Below are positions 26,593 through 34,695 of a stretch of 64,000 bases of DNA, one piece after another. The notes beneath the pieces were generated by a model. That model was not told where the DNA came from. It saw nothing but the letters and a program-made list of their open reading frames with translations, and searched no databases. Made by a program: the position numbers and the translations under genes. The stretch is from Thalassolituus sp. UBA1087 (GTDB lineage: Bacteria > Pseudomonadota > Gammaproteobacteria > Pseudomonadales > Oceanobacteraceae): contig DCCG01000002.1 of assembly GCA_002314145.1 (NCBI GenBank), positions 62,001 through 126,000 of the forward strand, given 5' to 3'. Numbering within the stretch: position 1 is the first letter of the stretch; each line of letters begins with the position of its first letter.

Positions 26593-28323
26593 ATGAAGTT
26601 TATTCTGGATAAGCCTTTTGTGGATGCCATGATCAGTGAATTCGCAGAGCTGACATTTCTGGCCGACCAGTTACGCTTTGGCCAGCGGGCTGAAGTCCCG
26701 TTCCAGCAACTGGCACGGGAGCATATCGCCCATCTGCATCAGCTTTATCAGGCTGCCGGCCAGTCCATGGCGCCGCAGGCAGCGCTGGTAGCAACCCTGC
26801 TGCAGGCCAGCGACTATAAAGGACGACGTTTTCAGGAAGGCGAACTGGAGTTTCTGTTGCCGGAAATTGTCGCTTACCTCAGTACAGACACAGAAAAAGG
26901 CTGGCTGTTTAAAATCAACAACCAGAGCAAGCCCCTGCCCTGGCTTATTACCCGTCTTGACTATACCCCACCCGGTGAAGAAGAAACCGGCCGTATTCTG
27001 GTGGAGTTAAAGGCCAACGCCATGGCCAGGGTCGAGGTTCAGTCACTGACCATTCTTGAACGCGATATAAAAGACAAAACTCTGGCTGAAATTTTTATCG
27101 CCAAAGGCTATCTGAAAGAAACCACCGGACTGCTGGCCCAGTATGAAGAATCCGCCCAACGCTATTTTAACTGGCGCTCTGACACAGGGGAGCAGTTTGT
27201 CGCCCAGGGTACCGGCGTCTTTGCCGAAGACCCCAGCGCGTCACACCGCACCACCGACTGGAACCGTAAAAACCGGGTCGTACTTTCTTCCTCCGGCGAG
27301 CAGGCCCGGCTGGTGAACGATGAAAGTATTCTGCATAACCGCGAATTAACCCTGCAGCTGCCCGGCCAGGTATTAAGTAAATATCTGCGCAAAGCCGGGC
27401 GCAGCAATAATTACAATGAGGCCGTTGAGAAACAGGCAGAGCAGCTGGCAGACAGTCTGCACCCAACCCTGTTTACCGAAGTACCGGTACACGGCTACAT
27501 CCTGATGTTTCACCTCGAACTGCACCATCACCTGTGGGTGCACGCCGATGACATGGCCCCTTATCAGTACCAGCCGGCATTGAAAGATAAACTCGTGCTG
27601 CCACCGGAACATACCGATCTGATCGACATACTGACCGCTGAAATGGATATGCTGATGGACGATATTGTGGCCGGTAAATCCGGTGGTACCACCGTTCTTT
27701 GTGCCGGCCCCGCCGGGGTTGGCAAGACATTAACCGCCGAAGTCTATGCCGAAATTATTCAGCGTCCACTGTACCGCGTGCACTCAGGTCAGCTGGGACT
27801 TAATGTGGTGGAAATGGAACAGGCGTTAAAAGAAACCCTGACCCGGGCACAGCGCTGGGGGGCCGTGATGTTAATTGATGAGGCCGATGTGTATATCAAA
27901 CGCCGGGACGATAATATTGCTGCCAATGCCGTGGTCGGAGTTTTTCTGCGGGTACTGGAATATTTTAACGGCCTTCTGTTTCTGACCACGAACCGCGTCA
28001 ACGATATCGACGAAGCCATCATCAGCCGCTGTATCGCACTGATTAAATACCATCCGCCCGGCCGCGACGACCGCCGCCGTATCTGGCAGGTAATGAACGA
28101 ACAGTTCGGGCTGGCGGTATCAGAGGCGTTGAATGCGCAGCTGGCTGATATTTTTCCTCAGGCCTGTGGCCGTGATATCAAAGGTCTGGCGAAACTGGTA
28201 GCGAAATATTGCCGCTATAAAAATGTCAGCCCCACGATGGATGTCTTTATCCGCTGCAGTGGCTTCCGTGGTATGAGCAGTGAGAATATCGCCGCTGAAA
28301 ACATTAACAGCCTCCTCTCCTGA
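26593..28323 (+). CDS. Orphan AAA-family ATPase with unknown N-terminal region
   Basis: Protein of 576 residues. The C-terminal AAA module has Walker A GPAGVGKT at about residues 372-379 and Walker B VMLIDEADVY at about 424-433, followed by sensor-1-like FLTTNRVNDIDEAIISRC and a small lid domain. The first 320 residues match no domain I recognise. They contain an early helical part and a Lys/Glu-rich middle (ERDIKDKTLAEIF). The ATG at 26593 has a GGAGAGG site; the upstream open frame is unsupported. No partner gene is adjacent. It may be a protein-remodelling ATPase; the substrate is unknown. Confidence 0.82.
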   Translation: MKFILDKPFVDAMISEFAELTFLADQLRFGQRAEVPFQQLAREHIAHLHQLYQAAGQSMAPQAALVATLLQASDYKGRRFQEGELEFLLPEIVAYLSTDTEKGWLFKINNQSKPLPWLITRLDYTPPGEEETGRILVELKANAMARVEVQSLTILERDIKDKTLAEIFIAKGYLKETTGLLAQYEESAQRYFNWRSDTGEQFVAQGTGVFAEDPSASHRTTDWNRKNRVVLSSSGEQARLVNDESILHNRELTLQLPGQVLSKYLRKAGRSNNYNEAVEKQAEQLADSLHPTLFTEVPVHGYILMFHLELHHHLWVHADDMAPYQYQPALKDKLVLPPEHTDLIDILTAEMDMLMDDIVAGKSGGTTVLCAGPAGVGKTLTAEVYAEIIQRPLYRVHSGQLGLNVVEMEQALKETLTRAQRWGAVMLIDEADVYIKRRDDNIAANAVVGVFLRVLEYFNGLLFLTTNRVNDIDEAIISRCIALIKYHPPGRDDRRRIWQVMNEQFGLAVSEALNAQLADIFPQACGRDIKGLAKLVAKYCRYKNVSPTMDVFIRCSGFRGMSSENIAAENINSLLS

Positions 28324-28330
28324 GGCTGTT
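28306..28330 (+). terminator. Hairpin overlapping the end of the AAA ATPase gene
   Basis: AACAGCCTC pairs with GAGGCTGTT around a 7-base loop. The stem spans the TGA stop codon. The following sequence is only mildly T-rich, so termination strength is uncertain. Confidence 0.55.
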
Positions 28331-28359
28331 GTCACTGATCTGTTATCATTGTTGGAAGC

Positions 28360-28737
28360 TTAATGAAGCACAGGCAGCGGCAATATTTCCGCCACGCCAA
28401 AATGCACCGCCAGTATCTCAGCCAATGACGGCAGTGATACATTTTCAAAAGCGTCATAAACAGGGTTCGCCTCAGACAGCAGCGGATATTCGAGATGCAC
28501 ACCATAGTGCTCTTCATCCTGCCCTAAGGTGTACAGATACGCCCTGACATCCGGCTCGTCCGGCTGGCGCAGGTAAATTGCACAGCGGTCTGTTTCTATC
28601 CTGTCTTCGATGGAAAACGCATCCTGCCCCAGCTGCTCTACCAGTAACAGCAGTACATGCTTAATGCTCTGGTCTTTATCCAGCGACCAGATATTACCGC
28701 CACTCATACTGCATTCCGGTTCTGCTATCGGATTCAT
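28360..28737 (-). CDS. Hypothetical protein downstream of rhodanese
   Basis: Acidic 125-residue soluble protein I do not recognise. It has no signal peptide or membrane helix; sequences such as DEEHYGVHLEYPL and SLAEILAVHFGV look like a compact alpha/beta fold. The ATG follows AAGGACGG with good spacing and the gene starts 15 bp after the rhodanese stop, which supports it as real and co-transcribed. No function is assigned. Confidence 0.7.
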   Translation of the reverse strand: MNPIAEPECSMSGGNIWSLDKDQSIKHVLLLLVEQLGQDAFSIEDRIETDRCAIYLRQPDEPDVRAYLYTLGQDEEHYGVHLEYPLLSEANPVYDAFENVSLPSLAEILAVHFGVAEILPLPVLH

Positions 28738-28752
28738 GCATCCGTCCTTTGT

Positions 28753-29070
28753 TTAATGAATGGCATTGTCTGCCAGTGCCTGCCAGCCGCTGTAGCCACC
28801 GGCCATATTGACGGTTTCGGTAAAACCAAAGCCGGTAAAAAATTCTGTGAGGTGTTCACTGCGATGGCCGCTGTAGCAATAGATTAATATTTTGCGGGCT
28901 TTATCGCCTTTCTTAATCAGGCTTTCAACCAGACCATCATGGGCGTGCAGTGCACCATCAATATGGCCGGCCTGATAATCTTTGACATCCCGGCAGTCCA
29001 ATACCAGTACATCGTCCTGAGTAAGAAATTCACGCGCAGCCTGGCAATCCAGTGTTTTGATTTTGCTCAT
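28753..29070 (-). CDS. Single-domain rhodanese (sulfurtransferase)
   Basis: Sulfurtransferase of 105 residues, similar in size to GlpE. The active-site loop CYSGHRS carries the catalytic Cys, preceded by LVLDCRDVKDYQAGHIDGA and followed by GFGFTETVNMAGGYSGW, all typical. The ATG at 29070 has a CAGGAGA site; the frame extends 37 codons upstream into the next gene without support. It moves sulfane sulfur to an unknown acceptor. It is the middle gene of a three-gene set with two unknown small proteins. Confidence 0.92.
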   Translation of the reverse strand: MSKIKTLDCQAAREFLTQDDVLVLDCRDVKDYQAGHIDGALHAHDGLVESLIKKGDKARKILIYCYSGHRSEHLTEFFTGFGFTETVNMAGGYSGWQALADNAIH

Positions 29071-29071
29071 G

Positions 29072-29476
29072 TTATATCTCCTGTGTTGCGGTGGTGTCAG
29101 CAGGCATCTGAAGATGGAAGCTCTGCCGGTCAAACGGCATATTAATTTCGCTGAAGAAGTCAGCAGCGTTATCAATGGCATCGCGGATTGCGGCGATGAT
29201 GTAGGTTTCCGTCAGTGCACTGGTGACCATGGATTCCGGCACAGCCGCTTCAATTCTGAGAGTTGACTGCTCAACCCGCCAGGAATGAAAACGCATACCA
29301 CTGAAATCCGGCCGCTCATGTTCAAACGGTAACAGAAAACAGATATCCACATCCGGTTGTCCGCGGGTTAACGTGCGCCGTCGTGTGAGATTTGCCGCAA
29401 CCTTTGTCAGAACCTGAACAAACTGACATTCTTTTAAGGCCGGGTCGGGGATGTAAGCCGCACAGAATAGGGCCAT
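29072..29476 (-). CDS. Hypothetical protein upstream of rhodanese
   Basis: Soluble protein of 134 residues that I do not recognise. Its stop lies one base before the rhodanese ATG and its own ATG has a GGAGG site seven bases upstream, so it is very likely expressed with the rhodanese. The sequence starts MALFCAAYIPDPALKEC with two early cysteines. Its fold and function are unknown; a sulfur-related role would be inference from context. Confidence 0.72.
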   Translation of the reverse strand: MALFCAAYIPDPALKECQFVQVLTKVAANLTRRRTLTRGQPDVDICFLLPFEHERPDFSGMRFHSWRVEQSTLRIEAAVPESMVTSALTETYIIAAIRDAIDNAADFFSEINMPFDRQSFHLQMPADTTATQEI

Positions 29477-29568
29477 CGGGATGCCTCCGGTTGCTGTTTC
29501 CTGTTCAACACAAAGGCTGTTGCAAAACCGTTGCCATCCCTGGCACGGCGATTCTCAATAGTGAGAGA

Positions 29569-30687
29569 TCAGAAGAAAGAGGTCATAGGCACTGAACACC
29601 AGGTACGGCCGGTACACATAGCGCGTACCCACAGCCGGTGCATACGGCTGTTGGTTTTCTTATCCAGCGGTTTCATGGCCTCCAGCTTGTTAAGCACTTC
29701 CACGTCGGGATAGACCACCGGGGTTTCCAGCACTTCTTTATCCACATAAGGCAGTGCCGTCTCCATGGCCGTCGGATAAGCCAGATAGTTGGAGTTACGC
29801 GCTGCAATCCGCGATTGCATCATGTGGCGGATAAATTCGTAAGCCAGGTCCGGGTTTTCTGAATTGGTTGGTATCGACATAACGTCCACCCAGAGCGAAG
29901 CGCCTTCATCCGGGATGATATAGTCGAGATCGGCATCACCATCGGTTTCTGCCAGAATATCACCGGAATACCCCACCACCAGACAGACTTTGTGATCGTG
30001 CAGGTCAGGACGATACTGTGTGGTGTGCAGATATTTGACATCGGCCAGTGTTTCTTTCAGTAATTCCCCGGCCTGATTGATCTCATCTTTGTCCGTGGTA
30101 TTGATGGAATGTCCCAGATAAATCAGTGCGCCGGCAAAGAGTTCGTCGCGTTCATTCAGCAGCGCGATGCCACAGGACGCCGCTTTTTTACGCAACCCAG
30201 CATCAAACAGCATGGCCCAGGAGTGCAGCTTGTCGTCCGGGATGCCGGCTTTACGCAGGGCCGCGGTGTTTTCGCCAATGCCTGTGGTGCCCCACATATA
30301 AGGCACGCCATGCAGACCTTCTTTGCCATCCTGCTCCAGATACATGGACATCACATCGTCACGCAGGCCGTCGTAATCCGGCAGGCGGGAGACGTCCAGA
30401 GTGCGGATCAGTTTGGCCTCGGACAAGCGCTGAATAACCCGCGACGCCGGGAAGATGACGTCAAACTTATTCTCCGGGTTAAACAGTTTGGTACTGAACT
30501 CATCCACGTTGTCGTAGGTGACGTAATCAACCGTGGCGTTGTGCTCAGCCTCAAATTCACTGATCACATCGGGATCAATATAGTCCCCCCAGTTCAGTAC
30601 CTGCAGCCGCTGTTCAGCGTTGGCCACCTGTACGCTGGCAGTAACCACACACAATCCCCAGAGGAAAGCTCTGATGCCCCGGTTCAT
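29569..30687 (-). CDS. Polyamine ABC transporter periplasmic binding protein (orphan)
   Basis: Substrate-binding protein of 372 residues in the PotD/PotF/SpuD family. A cleavable signal peptide ends at VANA. LQVLNWGDYIDPDVISEFE, YDNVDEFSTKLF and VPYMWGTTGIGEN are standard for putrescine/spermidine binders. No permease or ATPase gene is adjacent, so it may serve a distant transporter or a sensor. The last 15 residues (after LWVRAM) diverge from the usual ending and add two cysteines and SFF. This could reflect a late frameshift or simple drift. Confidence 0.88.
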   Translation of the reverse strand: MNRGIRAFLWGLCVVTASVQVANAEQRLQVLNWGDYIDPDVISEFEAEHNATVDYVTYDNVDEFSTKLFNPENKFDVIFPASRVIQRLSEAKLIRTLDVSRLPDYDGLRDDVMSMYLEQDGKEGLHGVPYMWGTTGIGENTAALRKAGIPDDKLHSWAMLFDAGLRKKAASCGIALLNERDELFAGALIYLGHSINTTDKDEINQAGELLKETLADVKYLHTTQYRPDLHDHKVCLVVGYSGDILAETDGDADLDYIIPDEGASLWVDVMSIPTNSENPDLAYEFIRHMMQSRIAARNSNYLAYPTAMETALPYVDKEVLETPVVYPDVEVLNKLEAMKPLDKKTNSRMHRLWVRAMCTGRTWCSVPMTSFF

Positions 30688-30812
30688 AAATACTCCAAAG
30701 GTGATAGATTCATAATTAATTCACCATTTTGGGTGAAGCAGGCCATACAAACCTATATCCCCCAGGGGGTAGACCTTTTACGTCCGGTAAAAATCCGGCG
30801 GTAAACCGGCAC

Positions 30813-30842
30813 AAAAAAGCGGAGACCAGTCTCCGCTTTTTT
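30813..30842 (-). terminator. Intrinsic terminator after ffh
   Basis: AAAAAAGCGGAGAC pairs with GTCTCCGCTTTTTT over a minimal loop. Its minus-strand T run lies 28 bases beyond the ffh stop. It is symmetric enough to work in both directions. Confidence 0.9.
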
Positions 30843-30869
30843 AGATTTATGTGACAAGCATCACATTAA

Positions 30870-32294
30870 TCAGCGCATCGGTGGCATGCCGCCACCAAAA
30901 GGTCCGCCTCCGCCCATTGGGCCGCCAGGACCGCCGGGGCCACCGGGACCTCCCATTCCACCCATGGCGCGCATCATCTTTTTCATGCCGCCTTTGCCGG
31001 ATACTTTTTTCATCATTTTCTGCATCTGCTTGTGCTGCTTCAGCACCCGGTTCACATCCTGAATCTGAGTGCCTGAGCCTGAGGCAATGCGCTTCTTACG
31101 GGAACCATTGATCTTATCCGGGAAATGACGTTCATCCCGGGTCATGGAATATATGATGGCTTCCATCTGCTTGAACTGGCCTTCTGCAGCTTCCGTTTGC
31201 TTAGCCACCTGCCCCATGTTGCCCATCCCCGGCAGTTTGTCGAGCATCGACGTAAGACCCCCCATTTTCTTCATCTGATGAATCTGATCGAGGAAGTCTT
31301 CCAGATCAAAGCCTTTACCGGATTTGATCTTCTTAGCCAGCTTATCGGCTTTCTTCTTATCAATGGTGCGTTCGGCTTCTTCCACCAGCGACAGAATATC
31401 GCCCAGATCGAGAATCCGTGACGCGACCCGGTCAGGATGGAAAGGTTCCAGGGCATCGGTTTTCTCACCCATACCCATAAATTTGATCGGCTTACCAGTG
31501 ATATGACGTACCGACAGCGCGGCACCACCACGGGCATCACCATCGGCTTTGGTCAGCACCACACCAGTCAGCGGCAGGGCATCAGCAAATGCTTTGGCAG
31601 TATTGGCCGCATCCTGACCTGTCATGGCATCCACCACAAACAGGGTTTCAATAGGGTTGATGCCGGCGTGCAGGGCTTTGATTTCCGCCATCATGTCTTC
31701 ATCGATGGCGAGACGGCCGGCAGTATCCACCAGCAGTACGTCGGCGGCTGCGCGTTTGGCAGCATCAATAGCGCCATTGGCGATATCCAGCGGCTTTTCG
31801 TCGCCGCTGGAAGGATGGAACAGCGCCCCTACTTCCCCGGCCAGGGTTTCCAGCTGTTTGATGGCCGCCGGACGATAGACGTCAGCAGAGACCACCATCA
31901 CTTTCTTCTTCTCGCGCTCGTGCAGGTATTTGGCCAGTTTACCCACCGTGGTGGTTTTACCCGCCCCCTGCAGACCCGCCATCAGAATCACCGCCGGCGG
32001 CTGCGTTGCCAGGTTCAGACCTTCATTGGCCTCCCCCATAACATTCTGCAGTTCGTCATGGACAATCTTGAGGAATACCTGCCCCGGATTCAGGCTTTTC
32101 AGTACCTCGGTGCCAATGGCACGCGCTTTCACCTGGTCGGTAAAGGCTTTTACCACCGGCAAAGCAACGTCGGCCTCCAGCAGGGCCATACGCACTTCGC
32201 GTACGGTGCTCTTGATATTGTCTTCGGTCAGCCTGGCCTGGCCCGTAATACTCTTCAGGGCACCGCCAAGACGATCTGAAAGGCTGTCAAACAT
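30870..32294 (-). CDS. ffh: Signal recognition particle protein Ffh
   Basis: SRP54 GTPase that binds 4.5S RNA and targets nascent membrane proteins to FtsY. About 474 residues: N domain, then GTPase motifs GLQGAGKTTTVGKL, DTAGRL and TKADGDARGG, then the methionine-rich M domain. The C-terminus ends in an unusually long Gly/Pro/Met-rich tail (GGPGGPGGPGGPMGGGG). The ATG at 32294 (MFDSLSDRLG) is the conserved start; 26 upstream codons are unsupported. Divergent from the ypjD-like gene, which is a common arrangement in Pseudomonas relatives. Confidence 0.97.
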   Translation of the reverse strand: MFDSLSDRLGGALKSITGQARLTEDNIKSTVREVRMALLEADVALPVVKAFTDQVKARAIGTEVLKSLNPGQVFLKIVHDELQNVMGEANEGLNLATQPPAVILMAGLQGAGKTTTVGKLAKYLHEREKKKVMVVSADVYRPAAIKQLETLAGEVGALFHPSSGDEKPLDIANGAIDAAKRAAADVLLVDTAGRLAIDEDMMAEIKALHAGINPIETLFVVDAMTGQDAANTAKAFADALPLTGVVLTKADGDARGGAALSVRHITGKPIKFMGMGEKTDALEPFHPDRVASRILDLGDILSLVEEAERTIDKKKADKLAKKIKSGKGFDLEDFLDQIHQMKKMGGLTSMLDKLPGMGNMGQVAKQTEAAEGQFKQMEAIIYSMTRDERHFPDKINGSRKKRIASGSGTQIQDVNRVLKQHKQMQKMMKKVSGKGGMKKMMRAMGGMGGPGGPGGPGGPMGGGGPFGGGMPPMR

Positions 32295-32467
32295 CGGAAT
32301 CAACTCAAAGCCGTCAAAAATTCGCGCCAGTATAACCCGAGCGCAGCCCTGTCCCAAATCCGGCGGCGGCAATTCACCACAGCCAAAGCATGAAACATAA
32401 TGACATACAGTCTTTTACCTGCACCGGGGTTGTGCGAAACTCCGGACTTCTGTTGGGGAATCGTTAT

Positions 32468-33268
32468 ATGTTGGCATTTGCATTAGCCCTTCCTGCTGTT
32501 GTTTTCTACCTTTGTGCGGCTTACCGTCAATGGCAGACGGTAAGTGGACGTAAACCGGAAGGACGGCTTGCCGTTCTGACCTGCACCATGGTGGGTGCCC
32601 TGCTGCATCTGGGCTCCATCGGTATCACCATGCTCGGGCGCGAGCACATTAACTTCGCCATGTTTGAAGTCGGTTCGCTGATTGCCTGGGTGATCATCCT
32701 GCTGCTGATTTTTTCCAGCTGGCGCAAGCCCGTCGACAACCTCTTTATTGGCCTGCTCCCCATGGCGGCGGTCATTCTGGTGTGTGCTGCTGTCAGCGGC
32801 CAGTATTACCCGCTGCCGGATCTGAGCTACGGCCTGGCCTGGCATATCCTGCTGTCTGTACTGGCGTATTCGGTGTTTATTATCGCTGCCGTTCAGTCCA
32901 TCCTGCTGTATCTGCAGGACCTGTCCCTCAAAAAGCACCAGACGCAGGGGCTGATACAGTCCCTGCCGCCCCTGCAGACCATGGATCTGCTGCTGTTTGA
33001 AATGATCTGGCTGGGGATGATTCTCCTCACCGCTGCCTTTGCCATAGGCTGGCCTTATGTCGCGGATCTGCAGGCCCAGCATCTGCTCCATAAAGTCGTG
33101 TTTGCCAGTATTGGCTGGCTGGTCTTTGCGATTCTGCTGATCGGCCGCTACCGCTTCGGCTGGCGCGGTATTATTGCCAGCCGCTGGACCCTGACCGGAA
33201 CGGCTTTTCTGGTATTGTCTTACTTTGGCACCAAGTTTGTGCTGGAAATCATCCTCCACCGCAGTTGA
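32468..33268 (+). CDS. YpjD-like CcsA-family inner-membrane protein
   Basis: Eight-helix membrane protein of 266 residues in the cytochrome c assembly (CcsA/YpjD) family. FEVGSLIAWVIILLLIFSSW, LSYGLAWHILLSVLAYSVFI and WPYVADLQAQ segments fit, and the conserved His in WHILLS is a candidate haem ligand. The role of these YpjD proteins is not settled and need not be cytochrome c assembly. The ATG at 32468 begins the first helix directly; the upstream frame is not supported. Confidence 0.88.
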   Translation: MLAFALALPAVVFYLCAAYRQWQTVSGRKPEGRLAVLTCTMVGALLHLGSIGITMLGREHINFAMFEVGSLIAWVIILLLIFSSWRKPVDNLFIGLLPMAAVILVCAAVSGQYYPLPDLSYGLAWHILLSVLAYSVFIIAAVQSILLYLQDLSLKKHQTQGLIQSLPPLQTMDLLLFEMIWLGMILLTAAFAIGWPYVADLQAQHLLHKVVFASIGWLVFAILLIGRYRFGWRGIIASRWTLTGTAFLVLSYFGTKFVLEIILHRS

Positions 33269-33324
33269 CAGCAGCCCCATGCTGCCTATGATGGCGGGAT
33301 CTTTGTTATAAGAGGAAGCCGTCC

Positions 33325-34611
33325 TTGAGCGACGTCCCCCTGAGTGTGCTGTTCGGCATACTCTTTTTACTGATTATTTTCTCCGGATTCTTCTCCAGCT
33401 CGGAAACCGGCATGATGTCGTTGAACCGTTACCGGTTGCGTCATCTGGCGAAAAGCAAAAACAAAGGGGCGATCCGCGCCTCGCAGTTACTGGAAAAACC
33501 TGACCGCCTGATTGGCACCATCCTGACCGGCAACAACCTGGTTAACTTCGCGGCGGCAGCTCTGGCGACCATTATCAGCCAACGTCTGTGGCCTGATAAC
33601 CCGGATCTGGCGGTCTTCGTCAACACCATACTTTTTACCCTGGTGGTGCTGATCTTCGCCGAACTGACGCCCAAAACCCTGGCCGCGATAGCCCCTGAAA
33701 AGATCGCTTTCCCTGCCAGCCGCGCCCTGCTGGGTCTGCAATGGCTGCTGCATCCTTTCGTCTGGTTCGTGAATACCATTGCCAATGGCCTGCTCAGACT
33801 GGTGCGTGTGGACGTTAACAATGCCACCCCGGATAACCTCAGCACGGAAGAGCTGCGCACCATTGTGCGCGAAGCCGGTACCATGATTCCCAAGCGTCAC
33901 CAGCACATGCTGATCAGCATCCTGGATCTTGAGAAAATGACGGTGAACGACATCATGGTGCAGCGCAACGAGATTGTCGGCATCAACCTGGAAGACGATC
34001 TCGATGACATTATGCAGCAGCTGCGTACCACCCAACATACCCGCATGCCGGTGTATAAAGGGGACATCAATAATGTGATCGGTATTCTTCACACCCGTAA
34101 TATCAGCCGTTTTCTGACCTCCGGCGAACTGCTCAAAGAAGATATCAAGAACATCTGCCGCGAACCCTATTTCATTCCGGAAAGCACCCCGCTGCATACC
34201 CAGCTGTTCAACTTCCAGAAGAACAAGCGCCGCATTGCCCTGGTGGTGGATGAATACGGCGACCTGGAGGGTATCTGTACGCTGGAGGATATCCTGGAGG
34301 AAATCGTCGGTGAATTTACCACCGATGTTATGGCCGCCAGCTCCCCGGACATCCATCCCCAGGAAGACGGCAGCTATATCCTCGACGGCTCCGCCTACGT
34401 AAGGGAAGTGAACAAAGCCCTGAAGTGGACCCTGCCCATCGACGGTCCCAAGACCATCAGCGGCCTGATCGTCGAGATTCTGGAACACATCCCGGATAAC
34501 CCGGTGTGTCTGACCGTCGCCGGCTACCGTATCGAAATCCTGCAGATCAAGGACAACACGGTTAAAGCAGCCAAGTTCACGCTGGACCCCAAATACCGTT
34601 TCCCGGATTAA
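33325..34611 (+). CDS. CNNM/CorC-HlyC family transporter
   Basis: Membrane protein of 428 residues. The DUF21 membrane domain spans about 1-185 (FSGFFSSSETGMMSLNRYRLRHL is the signature, split here across residues 15-37). Two CBS domains follow (NDIMVQRNEIVG and RIALVVDEYGDLEGICTLEDILEEIVGE in parts) and a CorC_HlyC domain ends the protein. The family exports magnesium or related divalent cations. The start is TTG at 33325 with AGAGGAA upstream. It follows the ypjD-like gene, a conserved order with ffh. Confidence 0.9.
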   Translation: MSDVPLSVLFGILFLLIIFSGFFSSSETGMMSLNRYRLRHLAKSKNKGAIRASQLLEKPDRLIGTILTGNNLVNFAAAALATIISQRLWPDNPDLAVFVNTILFTLVVLIFAELTPKTLAAIAPEKIAFPASRALLGLQWLLHPFVWFVNTIANGLLRLVRVDVNNATPDNLSTEELRTIVREAGTMIPKRHQHMLISILDLEKMTVNDIMVQRNEIVGINLEDDLDDIMQQLRTTQHTRMPVYKGDINNVIGILHTRNISRFLTSGELLKEDIKNICREPYFIPESTPLHTQLFNFQKNKRRIALVVDEYGDLEGICTLEDILEEIVGEFTTDVMAASSPDIHPQEDGSYILDGSAYVREVNKALKWTLPIDGPKTISGLIVEILEHIPDNPVCLTVAGYRIEILQIKDNTVKAAKFTLDPKYRFPD

Positions 34612-34617
34612 TCCGTT

Positions 34618-34639
34618 CGGCTGCCTGCTCTGGCAGCCG
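34618..34639 (+). terminator. Hairpin after the CNNM gene
   Basis: CGGCTGCC pairs with GGCAGCCG around TGCTCT a few bases after the stop. No T run follows, so only weak or Rho-assisted termination is likely. Confidence 0.4.
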
Positions 34640-34695
34640 GCTCCCCGGACCGCTACAATACTGCCCCTTTTAATGAGCAACCGTAGCGAATTGTC

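Noticed and set aside
31437..32279. A 280-codon plus-strand frame opposite ffh
   Set aside because: Antisense shadow of a highly conserved gene, without motifs.
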